A stretch of 64,000 nt of DNA from G963665925 sp963678925 (GCA_963678925.1 OY787533.1:1054001-1118000), one strand, 5' to 3'. Positions 34,280-44,976 are shown, counted from the stretch's first letter. A program made the numbers and translations. The notes: generated by a model not told the origin, from the sequence alone.

Positions 34280-34885
34280 ATGAGAAAAAGTATTTTAAGT
34301 CTATTGCTTGTGCTCACCCTCATCCTTAGCGTCACTGCAACAGGATTTGCGGATGCTGCTACAATGACACAGAGCGCAGCAAACACAAGTGTAGAGCTTG
34401 TACAGACCGAAGTGAAGGCCTGGGAAATGATTGCGTTCAAGGTTTCGAATGCACCTGTAACAGAGAATGCATGGGTCGGACTCTTCGAGTACAAGTATGT
34501 AGACGAAGGTGAAGTCTATTACTGGTCCAGCAACTACGCATCTAAAATCATGGTTGAAAATTTAGGGTCTACACCCTATTTTGACACACCAAGAAATGCA
34601 AACGAAACACAGTATGTGATTACCGTTTTTGACAGGTACGGTTATGACTTGACGCCGGTTGCCGTAATTGACCCGGTTTTGGTGCATTACAGATATACAC
34701 CTCCTAATTCATTCATTCCTGAAGAAGCAGAGGCTGCTCGTGTATATTATACCTACAGCCTGCCAATCGGGTCCTACGATTTTGAGTTTAGCCGCGTAGG
34801 CTATGAAACGCAGTATTTTGAAGACATGCGTATCGTAAAAGATGAGCCCCTTCGGGTTGATGTCTATATGGAAAAGATTAATTAG
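34280..34885 (+). CDS. Secreted protein with PEGA-like C-terminal segment
   Basis: The 201-residue protein begins with a signal peptide (residues 1-26, 'RKSILSLLLVLTLILSVTATGFADA'). The middle (about 40-150) is a beta-rich domain I do not recognise. Residues ~155-200 ('PIGSYDFEFSRVGYETQYF...LRVDVYMEK') resemble a PEGA or carboxypeptidase-regulatory-like beta domain. An in-frame TAA directly precedes the ATG, and the nearest AAGGAG is 20 bases away, too far to be effective. The TnpB element ends just upstream, so its promoter or ribosome site may have been displaced. Confidence 0.65.
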   Translation: MRKSILSLLLVLTLILSVTATGFADAATMTQSAANTSVELVQTEVKAWEMIAFKVSNAPVTENAWVGLFEYKYVDEGEVYYWSSNYASKIMVENLGSTPYFDTPRNANETQYVITVFDRYGYDLTPVAVIDPVLVHYRYTPPNSFIPEEAEAARVYYTYSLPIGSYDFEFSRVGYETQYFEDMRIVKDEPLRVDVYMEKIN

Positions 34886-34968
34886 AACTCTTTATTTAGC
34901 TGAATACGCATTATGCATGTACACTTCTGACAAGAGCTTATAAAACAAGTCCAAGCAAATCAATAAAA

Positions 34969-35008
34969 AACGGATAGCCAAACACGTGTGCTTGGTTATC
35001 CGTTTTTA
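34969..35008. terminator. Bidirectional terminator
   Basis: CGGATAGCCAA pairs with TTGGTTATCCG; AAAAAA precedes and TTTTT follows. It separates the convergent secreted-protein and diguanylate cyclase genes. Confidence 0.85.
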
Positions 35009-35037
35009 CATGCCTATACAATTTTCACGTCATACTT

Positions 35038-36153
35038 TTATGCAATAAATGTCACTCTATTTCTGCCTTTAGACTTACTGATATAGAGTGCGTCGTCTGC
35101 GTTTTTAACCACTTCATAAAGATTACGCCCTGCATGATAAGCACTCACGCCCACACTGCAAGTAATATGCTGCGGAATACCGAAATCGTAGTTTTCTACC
35201 TCTGAACGTATTTTTTCAGCTAAGATTCTGGCTTCCATAAGCGAAGTCGCCTTACAGAGAATAAGGAATTCTTCACCGCCCCACCTGCCAGGAACATCAT
35301 CTGGACCAATGCTTTCTTTTAATATCTCCGACATGTAAATGAGCACTTTATCTCCAGTTGGGTGTCCATAGACATCATTTACCGACTTGAAGTAGTCCAT
35401 GTCAATAAGAAGAACTGAATAGACGATCCCCTCCTCAATTGCCGCCCCATGGACTTTTTCAAGGCAGGCATCGATCTTTCTTCTATTGTATAGACTGGTC
35501 AATGCATCCACCTCCGATAAATGGCGGAGTTTAACGTTTTTCTCTTCAATAAGAATCATGGAGTCGACCTGCTGAACAAAGCGGTAATAGGCCATCATGG
35601 ATGCGCACCAGGCAATGATATTATTGGCAATCAGGTCCTGAACAAAGGTGTGATTCATTTGAACAGCCATTTCATAACGACCTAAGACAATAAAACCAGA
35701 CACCGTTGTGCCATACATGAGAAGACTCCATTTGGGTGGCAGATAAAATAGAAATGCCGTACCGTAGAGCATGGCTATGTAAATGACTGGTATACTTATT
35801 TGCCCAGGTGTGACATAAACTGCCCTATAAATGGAAATGCTCAGGAGCAGCGCCAAATAGGACACATGGAGTGCATTCAATGTACACGAGGGTTTTAGGT
35901 CGCGTCTGCTCTTATAATACAGGGCCGTGAACACAATAAGAAAGACCAGTGAAATTGCTGAAGTAAAAAGATGGGTTTTCCCAATATGGGTAGATGGGTC
36001 ATTTAAAAATACAGCGTACACGAGCTGCTCAACCCAAAGAATAAGCGCAAGGACAATGAGTGATCGATTGTTATGTCGAAACATCTCTTCAAAATATCTG
36101 GTGTTTTTCTTTTCTAAAATTTTTAAAAGCGCATTCTTAGCTTCTATGAACAT
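35038..36153 (-). CDS. Membrane-bound diguanylate cyclase (GGDEF)
   Basis: The ~371-residue protein has 5-6 membrane spans (about 30-200) and a cytosolic GGDEF domain (about 215-371). The active-site loop is GGEEF in 'RWGGEEFLIL', and 'DALTSLYNRRKID' and 'LIDMDYFKSVND' are the usual substrate and metal motifs, so it should make c-di-GMP. The RxxD inhibitory site, five residues before GGEEF, is replaced by 'IGPD'. The ATG at 36153 is the third codon after an in-frame TTG and is better placed relative to AAGG. The membrane module resembles no sensor domain I know. Confidence 0.9.
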   Translation of the reverse strand: MFIEAKNALLKILEKKNTRYFEEMFRHNNRSLIVLALILWVEQLVYAVFLNDPSTHIGKTHLFTSAISLVFLIVFTALYYKSRRDLKPSCTLNALHVSYLALLLSISIYRAVYVTPGQISIPVIYIAMLYGTAFLFYLPPKWSLLMYGTTVSGFIVLGRYEMAVQMNHTFVQDLIANNIIAWCASMMAYYRFVQQVDSMILIEEKNVKLRHLSEVDALTSLYNRRKIDACLEKVHGAAIEEGIVYSVLLIDMDYFKSVNDVYGHPTGDKVLIYMSEILKESIGPDDVPGRWGGEEFLILCKATSLMEARILAEKIRSEVENYDFGIPQHITCSVGVSAYHAGRNLYEVVKNADDALYISKSKGRNRVTFIA

Positions 36154-36290
36154 ATGCCTCAACCTTATCCATCTGAATTATCTCGTTTCATTATATCAGA
36201 GATTGTGGGGGTTGGGTGTTGGGGAGAGAGAGATTTAACCGTTTATTGGGGGAAATTTGATATTGATGGGTGTGACCTTGAATGTATGAG

Positions 36291-36587
36291 TTAATTGAGA
36301 TATAAAAAAAGCGCCTTCAGCAGCTTATAAACCATCATAGCCGCTTCTGCTCTTGTAGAGCTGCCCTTCGGTGCAAATGTGCCGTTTGGATTGAAGTCCC
36401 CATCTCCATAGCCACTGATGACATAACGTGAGGCGAGTGTGTTGATGGCTTCTTCCGCCCATGATGCCTGAGCCGTATCAGCAAGTGTCTTTTCAACATT
36501 CATTGTTGTGAAGAAACCTGTCTCATCTGTTGTAAACTCAAGCTGGCCGGTTTCAGCATTGTAGAATCCGCCTACCGGTTTCCAGTC
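36291..36587 (-). pseudogene. SLH-protein C-terminal remnant
   Basis: Translation of the minus strand reads 'DWKPVGGFYNAETGQ' followed by one SLH repeat ('ISGYGDGDFNPNGTFAPKGSSTRAEAAMMVYKLL'). A TAA at 36588-36590 directly precedes it and no start or upstream sequence remains. The 'W-PVGG-Y' segment occurs in both giant surface proteins of this window just before their SLH domains. This is therefore the tail of a third, lost paralog. Confidence 0.7.
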
Positions 36588-36605
36588 TTAATAGGATTCT
36601 CTCAC

Positions 36606-36633
36606 CAAAAAAAGAGGGGGCTGTGCCCCCCCT
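36606..36633 (-). terminator. Terminator of the giant LRR protein gene
   Basis: On the minus strand AGGGGGG and CCCCCT form a stem followed by CTTTTTTT. Confidence 0.85.
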
Positions 36634-36677
36634 GACTCTACAAAACTCCGATATACGGTCTTGCTGAACTAAGTCAA

Positions 36678-39600
36678 CTAAGAATAGATTTTTTTCAGTA
36701 TTGAAGCGGCCATTTCTTTTGATACAGTCCCTTTTGGGTCTAGGCTGGCTTCTTCTGTGGACATAAGGTCCAGTTCAATCATCATAGCCATATAATCTTT
36801 TGACCATGCTTCTGCCAAGTTCTCATCTTCAAATGCCTGCAACCCCTCTTTGAGTTTGCTGTTGATATTTTTCTGCTCGTAGTTTACAAGGGCTTTTCCT
36901 AATAGTACAGCCATTTCTTCACGGGTCACTGTACCATCAGGATCAAATGCGACCTCTGACTTGCCCGAGAAGAGACCTGCAGCATAGCCAGATGCAATAT
37001 CTTCATAGTAAACATCACCCTCTGCCATATCTTCGAAAGGAATTTCAGCGGTTGGGTTATCCAGTCCATTGGCACGTGTTATCCAGCTTGCAAGTTCCTC
37101 CCGTGTTACATTTGTATTTGCGAAGTCTGTCGATTCGTCTATGATTCCTTTGTTTAAAAGGGCATTTACATCAGCCGAAACTTCTTCGTTGCCGGACACC
37201 ATATGGGTTTTGTTGGTTTTCATGACTGTATACTGACTCAGGTGCAGACGTTTAGTTGATATGGTATTTGTTAATGGATCGTACTGACCGCCTACAGGTT
37301 CCCAAATACCTTTTTCCTCGTCAAGTCTGAATATGCTCAGTGAATCGCTAAACTCTGTCACCGAACGTTCATCATCAAACTCAAATTGTTCCAGGTCAAA
37401 GGTAAGTACCGATGGCCTGTTAAGCACATTCTTTTCTTCATTATTGACAAAGAAACGTACATCTGCAATAATGCCTTTTATAAAACCCGTTGGTGGGACT
37501 GGACTGTCATTTGGTGTGTTATCAAAGGCAATCCTTATTTCTGTATCCGTCTGACCCATGAGGTCAGCCTTATCAATCCCCAGTTTTATGCCGGATGTCT
37601 CTATAGCAATGCGGTCTACATTCGTGTTCTGAATGGACTGCTGGACTGCCTTTTCGAGCAAGACAGACACTTCATTGGTCTGGGATATAGCCTCCAGGGT
37701 CACTTCAAAATCAAAGTCACGCACATTGTCTTCTCCATAATAACTGCTCAGGGCAGTTTCAGTTTGTGTATAGAGCCTTGCCAGTTCCTGTATTTTGAAA
37801 ACAAGACTCACTGGATTTGGCTTGATAAGAGTTCTATTCCCTTCAACAGAAATATCTGCTTCCGGCACAATCTTACCAATTTTTTGCGCAACTTGCTCGC
37901 CCAAAGTTTGTACTGCATAGTCTACTGCAGCTGTCTTGGCCACTTGACTGCTTTCATCAGCAGAAACAAGTGCTTTAAGTACCTGATTGGCATAGGTCAC
38001 CACATCCTCTTCACGGTCTGCTTCCACTTGAACAATCTGTTTAGTGACTGCTTCTGTCACGTCGCACACTTTCTCTTCTGCCCAAGTCTCAGATCCTTCA
38101 GCGCTTTCTGCAGTTGCGTAAATTATTTGAAGAAGATTACTGACTTGCGCCACAGTATCTTCAACACTTGGTACTGCAGCATCTGGAGCCTCAAGCGTAG
38201 CCTTGACCAAGTCATCTACCGCCTCTGCTTCCATAATTTCCTGACTTGTTGCTACCTCTACAGATTCATTACTTGTACTTGTTGAAGCTGTTGAGGAAGT
38301 TTTCCTATCTCTATCATCATCTCTGTCCTTTATGACGATTGCCTGCGCACGTGTGACTATCAAATTATAGAGTGTTGAAAGTTCTGCTTTTGATGAGCAA
38401 ACTTGTATCTCTATCTGATTTTCACCAACATCCAGCTGAATGGCTGCACTGCTTGTGACATTTGAGAGTGCTTGGCTGTTAACCAGAACATAAGCTGAAT
38501 CATCAGTCTGCGGCCATAGCGTCAGCTCGTCTACTGAATTGGCCACACTTGCAGTGTAGCGGTATGTCAGACCATCAAAGTCCGGAGACAAGGTGCCCGC
38601 ACTGAGCCTCATATCCGTGAGCACTACTGGTTCAAGAACCTCCTGGGCTCGGGTCACATTGATATGATAGATTGTCTTTGATGTACCTGTACGATCTGTA
38701 ACCTCAATATCAATAGGATTCGCACCCACATCCAGACGGATTGCTGCACCTGAAGTTGTCGTTACAGGGATTTCATTTATTGTCACCGCTGCATTTTCAT
38801 CTTGAGATTCAGGTGTCACCACCACTTCATCTATGTCATACCCCACACGCATGGTATAGGCTGTCACGGATGGCTCAAAGGCCGGTGTCAGACTTCCTTG
38901 ATTCACAGTCATACTGGCCAGTTTAGAGGAACCTGCTTCCTGAGGTGCGCGCACCACTGTCAAGATATAGGTCACTGTCTCATTTTCAGCATTGGTCACC
39001 AGGATTCTGATGACATTGTCACCTACATCCAGAGCATGATTCTGGCCTGGGGCCTTGTCATTTGCAAGAATTTCATAAGTATCAGTATAGGTGCTTGAAA
39101 CAACCGGATCTACAGATACTTGAGACACATCATAATCCACATAGGCTGCGTACTCCAAATTGAGCGGGTCAAATACCGGTGTCAGGCTTCCACTGCTAAG
39201 TTCTAGGTTTTCAAGGACTTGACCAATAGCCTCTCTTATAATATCAACCTGATAGACCCTAGACACTTGACCCGTCTTTTCTGTAACGCTTATTTCAATC
39301 AGATTGTGTCCAACCTTCAGGTCATAGACGTCACTGCCACTTGTAGAAACTGGTATCCCGTTTACTGCCACATCTGCAAATGTGTCTTCAGCAGTATAGG
39401 CCAGGGTAACCCTTGATGTATCATATCCCACATTTGCCGTGTAGGACAGAATGCTACTGTCAAAGCTTGGGCTCAAATCTACCTGATCAAGGTCCAGGGC
39501 TGACAGTTCTGAAGACCCAGCACTTGCCACGTAGCCATTTGCAAAAGCGCCGGTCTGGATATTGAATGCCGGAGTTACTGCAAGGACATTTTGGCCCTGC

Positions 39601-42600
39601 TTTACAACAAGAACAGCGTAGGATGAATCTGTCGCATTATTGAGAACATAGGTTAGACCCTCCTCCGTCAGTTCAATTTCAGAAATGCCCGCCAAATAAG
39701 TCAGTGCGTCTGCAGATTCTTTCACGTCAGCAAGCAGGTCCATGTGCGATATTTCGTTTACACTGCTGATGCTTTCATCGTAGAAGGTATAGAACCTGTA
39801 ATTCAGGGCCGGATCCGCCGTCAGGTTCTTAATGTCGGCATTAGCAGTGATTGCTGTACTTTCTGTTCCCGGATCAGTTTCTGTGGCACCAACAGTTATG
39901 GATGAACTCGTAGTCGTGAAGGTCATCACGTCCATGAGTTTGACCGAACCGGTAAACTGGCCCACCAGGCAATTTGTGTTATCCTTGAGTTGCCTGTCAG
40001 AGTCCATGTCCATAATCAGTCCGTAAACTTCCGATTCAATGAATGGCGTGTATTCTTCAACATATATCGACCAATCATCATCAAAATACAAATCATACTC
40101 TTGAGGCAAATACCCATATTCAAATACCCCTTTATTGGGATCACCAACTCCATCTGACAAGAGTTCAATACCTTCAACCGCATCTCCAAAGTAGAAATCA
40201 TCATCATCTAAAAATTCAATAGTCGTCCCATTAATGTAACGTACCCCTGTAACACGGTCACCCGTATAATCTATGTCAGATCCCTCGAATGCGTAGTCTT
40301 CATCACTTAAATTTGAATTCACGCCATAGAGTGACTCTACTTCTGATTCAAGGTAAAGGACAAAGTCATCAGACCCATTCATGATTGCTTCATACTCTAA
40401 AGTGATAATGACATGGTTATCCCACAGTTCTAAAGTGTAATCACTATAATTTGCATAGCCACTGCCATTCCATTCATCATCACTTGTGTTTTCAATTACG
40501 TAGCGACCCAAGTCTTTTGGAGAAATATCCATATCCCAGACCACTTCAATCTGGCAGGTGTTTAGGGCCTTGACTTTGACAATACCTGGTTCGCGTGTGT
40601 CTTCATCCAGGGTTTCAAATGCAAGTACTTCTGAAAGTACGGGACGGCCAATTTCATCAGTAACATAGTCACTCAATCCTGCTATGAGTAGGCTGTCGTC
40701 TTCATTAAAATAATCCGCCATTTGTGTATTGAGTATAACCAAATCAGATTCTATCGAGTCATCGCCTTCAAGTACATATTCCTTATTAGATGCTTCCAAA
40801 GCGTCTAAATACCCATCACCGTCAACATCTTCATACACCGGAACTTCGAAGCCATAACCGTTTGTTCCTAAATAGTCCCACGGAATCAAAACATCACTTG
40901 AATAACGTACATGTACTTCATCTGGACCCACTTGGTCGATGGATACTACCTGAGGCAAGTCCGTCGAATTATAGGTATAATTCAGGTCAATGCTATAATC
41001 AGAAGCAGTGTATTCGATTCCATTACCCGCTTTGTCTGCCATATTTTCAAAGGACAGGATATCCAGACCTATATGGGCACCCTCAGAAATCACAAAGGCA
41101 TTGCGGTCAGGGACATATAAACGGTATCCGTTGAAGATGACCGTGTCGTCCGCGTTTGAATTTATATCGGCTGCAAAGAGGTAAACCCTTTCACCAGTAT
41201 CCAGGAACGTAGAATCGGAGGCTTCTACACGTGCCTCAATATAGGATACACGAGCGCCAGTACTTTGGACCTGGCTCATGAAGGACGAAGGGTCTGATAC
41301 ATAGCTCGAAAGTTCCTCCTCCAATACTCCATATTCCAATTTTATCGCTTCACTGAACTGAACCCTTACCACACCGGTATCTGAAACTTGTACATCCACG
41401 ACTTTCGGACATATCAAATCCGCCTCCTGCGCTGTAGCAACAAAATCCTCTGCTACATCATCTTGAGTAGTCGAGGTAAAGTTATCAAATACAAGCTCGC
41501 AGACTGCATTGGGTTCGAAGACATCAAATTTTGCCAAGATTGCATATGGCATTTGAACTCCATCTTTATCCTGTGCATAAGTCACCTCTAGTGCTGATGC
41601 ATCGTTTACCTTGTAATGGTCGGTATTGAGCGCATCGAATGCATCCAAATCACGGGTAAAGGTGATTTCAAGCAAGTCCTCCCCCAGCACATAAATGTTT
41701 TCGATGCCTGCACCTGCACTAGCTTCATTTGCTGTATCCTGGGGGTCTCCTTCTGTCGTCCATACTTCGTAGGTGTAAGCCCCTATTGTAAAATCCAAGT
41801 CTGATTGATGCACCGCACCCGGTGTGTTTTCATCATTGATCGGGTTACCGTAGAGGTAGACCTGATCAAGCACGAACATATTTGACAATGGACTGATATC
41901 GTGGATTGCGTTTGACTGGAGATTCAGCCAGGTCAAACCCGTCATGGATGACAGGGCGCTAATATCTTCAATCTGGTTGTCTGACAGGTCCAAACTTTCC
42001 AACCGTTCAAGGCTGCTGATAGCCCGCAGGTCTGTAATACTATTTTCCTGGAGCTCCAGTTTTTTAAGGGCTGTCATGCCACTCAGGCCACTCAAATCCG
42101 AAATAGCCATACCTTCAAGTTCAAGTCTTGTAAGGCGGTTGAGGCCTTTCAAAACATCCGTCGAGTCCATGTCATTTTTATATAAGTTCAGTTCTCGGAG
42201 GTAGCCCATGTCATCCAGCTGGGTTAGGTCAAAAACGCCTGCTGGATCATCGATATCCAGTTCTTTCAGAAAACGAAAGTGGGTCAGGTCAGAAAGGCCC
42301 GTATCTGCATCCATGGCCAAGTCCTGCAAATAGTTCAGGTCATTCAAAAAGCTGTAGTCCTCAAAACGGCTACCATCCATATACAAGCCGTACATATGGT
42401 CATTAAGAACAATGGCGGAACCGTCCCCTATAGTGGTCGACCAAAGGTCCAGGGTATCCAGACTCTCAAGGTCTTCAATGCGGTCTGCGTTTAAAATCTC
42501 GCTGTCACTCAATCCTAAAAACCACAGATTGTCCAGGCCGGAAAGCAGGGCAATGTCCACACTGCCATCGTAGTTGATTTCCAGTTCGTTTAGGGCCATC

Positions 42601-44141
42601 AACCGACCCAAGGGTGCCAGATCCAGATTTTCTACATCATAGATATCGACTTCAAGTTCTGTGACCTTATTCAAGTACTGGATTCCCTCCAATGACTGAA
42701 TATTATCCAGGTCAAGGACCAGGTCTTCATCACAATTCATGAGGTCTCCGTAGGTAATGATATCCTGACCTGTATAGTAATCATATTGGCCCAGCCCTTC
42801 TTCAACCAAGGCATATTTCAGCCGGTCATCAGCAAATGCCACTGGGTCTTCGAAACTTACGACTTCCAGATCAATTGTGTATTGCAAGGTTGAGCCGTTT
42901 TGCGAAGTGACTTCGATAACAAGTGTCGTATCGCCATCCAGTCCCCAAAGGGTATATTTAGGCGAAGTCCTGTCAATATAAGCCGCATTGATGACCACGT
43001 CGGACAGCATAGAAGCCGAAAGGGCCTCTACAGTTACCGTGAAATTCTCATCCGTTACAAGTGCCTCATAGGACAGGGTTTGCGGATCAAATGCCGGATA
43101 CAGGTCAGCACCGCTTAGATTGAGCACACTAAGCTGGGCATCTTCCGCACTGGGAATTGTCCAAACTTCAATGGTTTCAGCATTATGATAGGATGTGATA
43201 TCCAGAGCTATATCATGGACCGCACCCGGTGTGTCGCTGGTGTTAATTGGGTTGTCCCCTTTGCTGAAAAAATACATTTCAATTTGACTTAGAGGGCTAA
43301 GGTCCTTAATTTGATTTTGACCCAGGTCAAGTTCGTTGAAATTTGTAAAATGTGCTAAGCTGCTTATATCCTCAATACTGTTATTGCCCAAATCGAGTGT
43401 GAAATCCATATAGTCTATAAATGCCAAATTCATGGATCCTAAAGGCGCGATACTCGATATTTGGTTTGTGCCCAAATCTATAGTCGTAAGATTTGGAAGG
43501 GTGTTCAAGACACCTATATCTGTAATGGAATTGTCTCCCAAATTTAGAGAGCGCAGTCCCTTTAGCGGACTCAAGCCATCAATATCAGTAATTTCATTTG
43601 CCTCCAGCTCAAGCGCGCGCACAATAGATAAATCATTGAGCGCACTGAGACTCTCAATATTCTTTATTGACAAACAGACAGTTTCCAAGTTACAAAAATT
43701 ATTTAGCACACTCAAATCCTGAATTTCATTGCCCTCAAGTTCGAGGAACTTGATCTGAGACGGAAGCTGAAATAGACTCGTACTTGTTAGATTATTTTCT
43801 TCGAGTGCTGCAAACTCCAAATTTTTAAGCTCGCTTAATGGTTCAACTGACTCAATGTTATTCCCAATCAAATATAATGATTCAAGATTTGTAAAATAGG
43901 CAAGCCCTTCGATAGATGTGATTTCACATTCACTCAAATCCATCTTCTTCAGAAATCTTGCCTCTTCAACTGAGATTTCACCATCTGCATCTACGTCTGC
44001 GCCTTCCTCAAGTATCGCAGCCTTCAAATTTGGATCCGGGAACACAATGGATCCATTTGTATCCAATTCGGCATATGTAATTCCCTGCAAGGAACAGAAT
44101 AAAATCAACATGCTTGCAAATACCTTGAACTTACTTTTCAA
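36678..44141 (-). CDS. Giant SLH-anchored surface protein with LRRs and cadherin-like repeats
   Basis: About 2487 residues. Order: signal peptide (1-25); leucine-rich repeats of the internalin/SDS22 type (about 35-320); a cadherin-like beta sandwich (about 335-420); a second LRR block (about 430-780); Ig-like and irregular acidic domains (about 800-1550); four tandem cadherin-like beta sandwiches (about 1560-1940, each with 'L.P.Fd....Y...V'); a Ser/Thr-rich hinge with 'DRDDDRDRK'; a conserved cassette containing 'YYGEDNVRDFDFEVTL' and 'EPVGGQYDP'; and three SLH repeats (about 2320-2487). The SLH domains bind pyruvylated wall polymer; the rest should project outward for adhesion. I choose the TTG at codon 3 of the open frame, 9 bases after AAGGGG. 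Confidence 0.9.
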   Translation of the reverse strand: MKSKFKVFASMLILFCSLQGITYAELDTNGSIVFPDPNLKAAILEEGADVDADGEISVEEARFLKKMDLSECEITSIEGLAYFTNLESLYLIGNNIESVEPLSELKNLEFAALEENNLTSTSLFQLPSQIKFLELEGNEIQDLSVLNNFCNLETVCLSIKNIESLSALNDLSIVRALELEANEITDIDGLSPLKGLRSLNLGDNSITDIGVLNTLPNLTTIDLGTNQISSIAPLGSMNLAFIDYMDFTLDLGNNSIEDISSLAHFTNFNELDLGQNQIKDLSPLSQIEMYFFSKGDNPINTSDTPGAVHDIALDITSYHNAETIEVWTIPSAEDAQLSVLNLSGADLYPAFDPQTLSYEALVTDENFTVTVEALSASMLSDVVINAAYIDRTSPKYTLWGLDGDTTLVIEVTSQNGSTLQYTIDLEVVSFEDPVAFADDRLKYALVEEGLGQYDYYTGQDIITYGDLMNCDEDLVLDLDNIQSLEGIQYLNKVTELEVDIYDVENLDLAPLGRLMALNELEINYDGSVDIALLSGLDNLWFLGLSDSEILNADRIEDLESLDTLDLWSTTIGDGSAIVLNDHMYGLYMDGSRFEDYSFLNDLNYLQDLAMDADTGLSDLTHFRFLKELDIDDPAGVFDLTQLDDMGYLRELNLYKNDMDSTDVLKGLNRLTRLELEGMAISDLSGLSGMTALKKLELQENSITDLRAISSLERLESLDLSDNQIEDISALSSMTGLTWLNLQSNAIHDISPLSNMFVLDQVYLYGNPINDENTPGAVHQSDLDFTIGAYTYEVWTTEGDPQDTANEASAGAGIENIYVLGEDLLEITFTRDLDAFDALNTDHYKVNDASALEVTYAQDKDGVQMPYAILAKFDVFEPNAVCELVFDNFTSTTQDDVAEDFVATAQEADLICPKVVDVQVSDTGVVRVQFSEAIKLEYGVLEEELSSYVSDPSSFMSQVQSTGARVSYIEARVEASDSTFLDTGERVYLFAADINSNADDTVIFNGYRLYVPDRNAFVISEGAHIGLDILSFENMADKAGNGIEYTASDYSIDLNYTYNSTDLPQVVSIDQVGPDEVHVRYSSDVLIPWDYLGTNGYGFEVPVYEDVDGDGYLDALEASNKEYVLEGDDSIESDLVILNTQMADYFNEDDSLLIAGLSDYVTDEIGRPVLSEVLAFETLDEDTREPGIVKVKALNTCQIEVVWDMDISPKDLGRYVIENTSDDEWNGSGYANYSDYTLELWDNHVIITLEYEAIMNGSDDFVLYLESEVESLYGVNSNLSDEDYAFEGSDIDYTGDRVTGVRYINGTTIEFLDDDDFYFGDAVEGIELLSDGVGDPNKGVFEYGYLPQEYDLYFDDDWSIYVEEYTPFIESEVYGLIMDMDSDRQLKDNTNCLVGQFTGSVKLMDVMTFTTTSSSITVGATETDPGTESTAITANADIKNLTADPALNYRFYTFYDESISSVNEISHMDLLADVKESADALTYLAGISEIELTEEGLTYVLNNATDSSYAVLVVKQGQNVLAVTPAFNIQTGAFANGYVASAGSSELSALDLDQVDLSPSFDSSILSYTANVGYDTSRVTLAYTAEDTFADVAVNGIPVSTSGSDVYDLKVGHNLIEISVTEKTGQVSRVYQVDIIREAIGQVLENLELSSGSLTPVFDPLNLEYAAYVDYDVSQVSVDPVVSSTYTDTYEILANDKAPGQNHALDVGDNVIRILVTNAENETVTYILTVVRAPQEAGSSKLASMTVNQGSLTPAFEPSVTAYTMRVGYDIDEVVVTPESQDENAAVTINEIPVTTTSGAAIRLDVGANPIDIEVTDRTGTSKTIYHINVTRAQEVLEPVVLTDMRLSAGTLSPDFDGLTYRYTASVANSVDELTLWPQTDDSAYVLVNSQALSNVTSSAAIQLDVGENQIEIQVCSSKAELSTLYNLIVTRAQAIVIKDRDDDRDRKTSSTASTSTSNESVEVATSQEIMEAEAVDDLVKATLEAPDAAVPSVEDTVAQVSNLLQIIYATAESAEGSETWAEEKVCDVTEAVTKQIVQVEADREEDVVTYANQVLKALVSADESSQVAKTAAVDYAVQTLGEQVAQKIGKIVPEADISVEGNRTLIKPNPVSLVFKIQELARLYTQTETALSSYYGEDNVRDFDFEVTLEAISQTNEVSVLLEKAVQQSIQNTNVDRIAIETSGIKLGIDKADLMGQTDTEIRIAFDNTPNDSPVPPTGFIKGIIADVRFFVNNEEKNVLNRPSVLTFDLEQFEFDDERSVTEFSDSLSIFRLDEEKGIWEPVGGQYDPLTNTISTKRLHLSQYTVMKTNKTHMVSGNEEVSADVNALLNKGIIDESTDFANTNVTREELASWITRANGLDNPTAEIPFEDMAEGDVYYEDIASGYAAGLFSGKSEVAFDPDGTVTREEMAVLLGKALVNYEQKNINSKLKEGLQAFEDENLAEAWSKDYMAMMIELDLMSTEEASLDPKGTVSKEMAASILKKIYS

Positions 44142-44340
44142 AGCCAATCACCCCTTAAATAGTTTTATTTATACTTATATCTCTATCTGAACTATAAAAA
44201 TAGACGACACAAAGTGTCGTCTTCATTATTATGTATTAACTTAACTAGATTTATTTCAATTATTCCCAAAACACCGAATTCATACTGTAAATAACCATGA
44301 AGTCCATTGGTACATTTGTTCTATCCACATTGTATTCTAC

Positions 44341-44673
44341 TTACTCATCCCCATGCAAACTGCACTTCACACGTCCATCCTCATAGGTTATTGTCCCATG
44401 GTCTGGACAGACTTCTCCGTAGTTCGCGCTCAAGAAGTTCTGAAAGCCTTCCTCCGTATGGTCATGCTCAAGCAAATAGCCCATGTAGGTCTTTTCAATG
44501 GTTTCCCTGTTGGTTTCACATACGACTTCAGAGGCTAAATCCTTTAAAACACTCAGTCTTGGTACTGCAACCGAAATCAGCATTCCTATAATAGCCACTG
44601 CAATGAGCAGTTCAATAAGCGTGAAACCACGCTCGGCTGAATGCTTCAATTTCCCCTTTGCTATAAGATTCAT
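44341..44673 (-). CDS. Type IV pilin-like prepilin
   Basis: The 110-residue protein has the class III signal 'ERGFTLIELLIAVAIIGMLISVAVPRL': cleavage by prepilin peptidase before Phe, Glu at +5 and a long hydrophobic helix. Its C-terminus 'CPDHGTITYEDGRVKCSLHG' is the short Cys loop of clostridial pilins and GspG-like proteins. I choose the ATG at 44673, behind GGGGGA. No assembly ATPase, membrane platform or peptidase gene is adjacent, so it must use machinery encoded elsewhere. Confidence 0.87.
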   Translation of the reverse strand: MNLIAKGKLKHSAERGFTLIELLIAVAIIGMLISVAVPRLSVLKDLASEVVCETNRETIEKTYMGYLLEHDHTEEGFQNFLSANYGEVCPDHGTITYEDGRVKCSLHGDE

Positions 44674-44851
44674 AGCGTCCCCCATTTTCCCACAGCCATT
44701 CCTCACGATATCTATCTTGTATCCATGATATACAGCCCTATAAAATGTGTCAACGCTTGCTTTTGCAATCAAAAACACCCAGCTGATTTGGCTCGGGTGT
44801 CTGAGTTTAAATTAGAGTCTAGTATTTAATTATTGTACCTGTAGATAAATT

Positions 44852-44976
44852 CCAGACTGCTGAAAACTTCGAAAGTCAAGACGCGGATGTAAGCCACTCC
44901 AGGAGCGTACTCTGCGTACGTGACTGGAGTGACTTACATCCAGCAACGCAGAATTTCGGAGTTTTCAGCAGTCTGG
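44852..44976. repeat. 125-bp imperfect inverted repeat
   Basis: The outer 23 bases (starting CCAGACTGCTGAAAAC and ending in its complement) match with one mismatch. The inner GGATGTAAG-n-CACTCCAG arms also match, with an unpaired stretch between and a GTAC-n-GTAC tip. It lies between the LytTR regulator's stop (44985) and the pilin gene's start. It could be a terminator, but it has no T-run and is long enough to be a MITE-like element. Confidence 0.75.

Noticed and set aside
37386..38285. Long open frame (about 300 codons) antisense to the giant LRR gene
   Set aside because: Its composition is that of a shadow frame and it has no start signals or recognisable protein.
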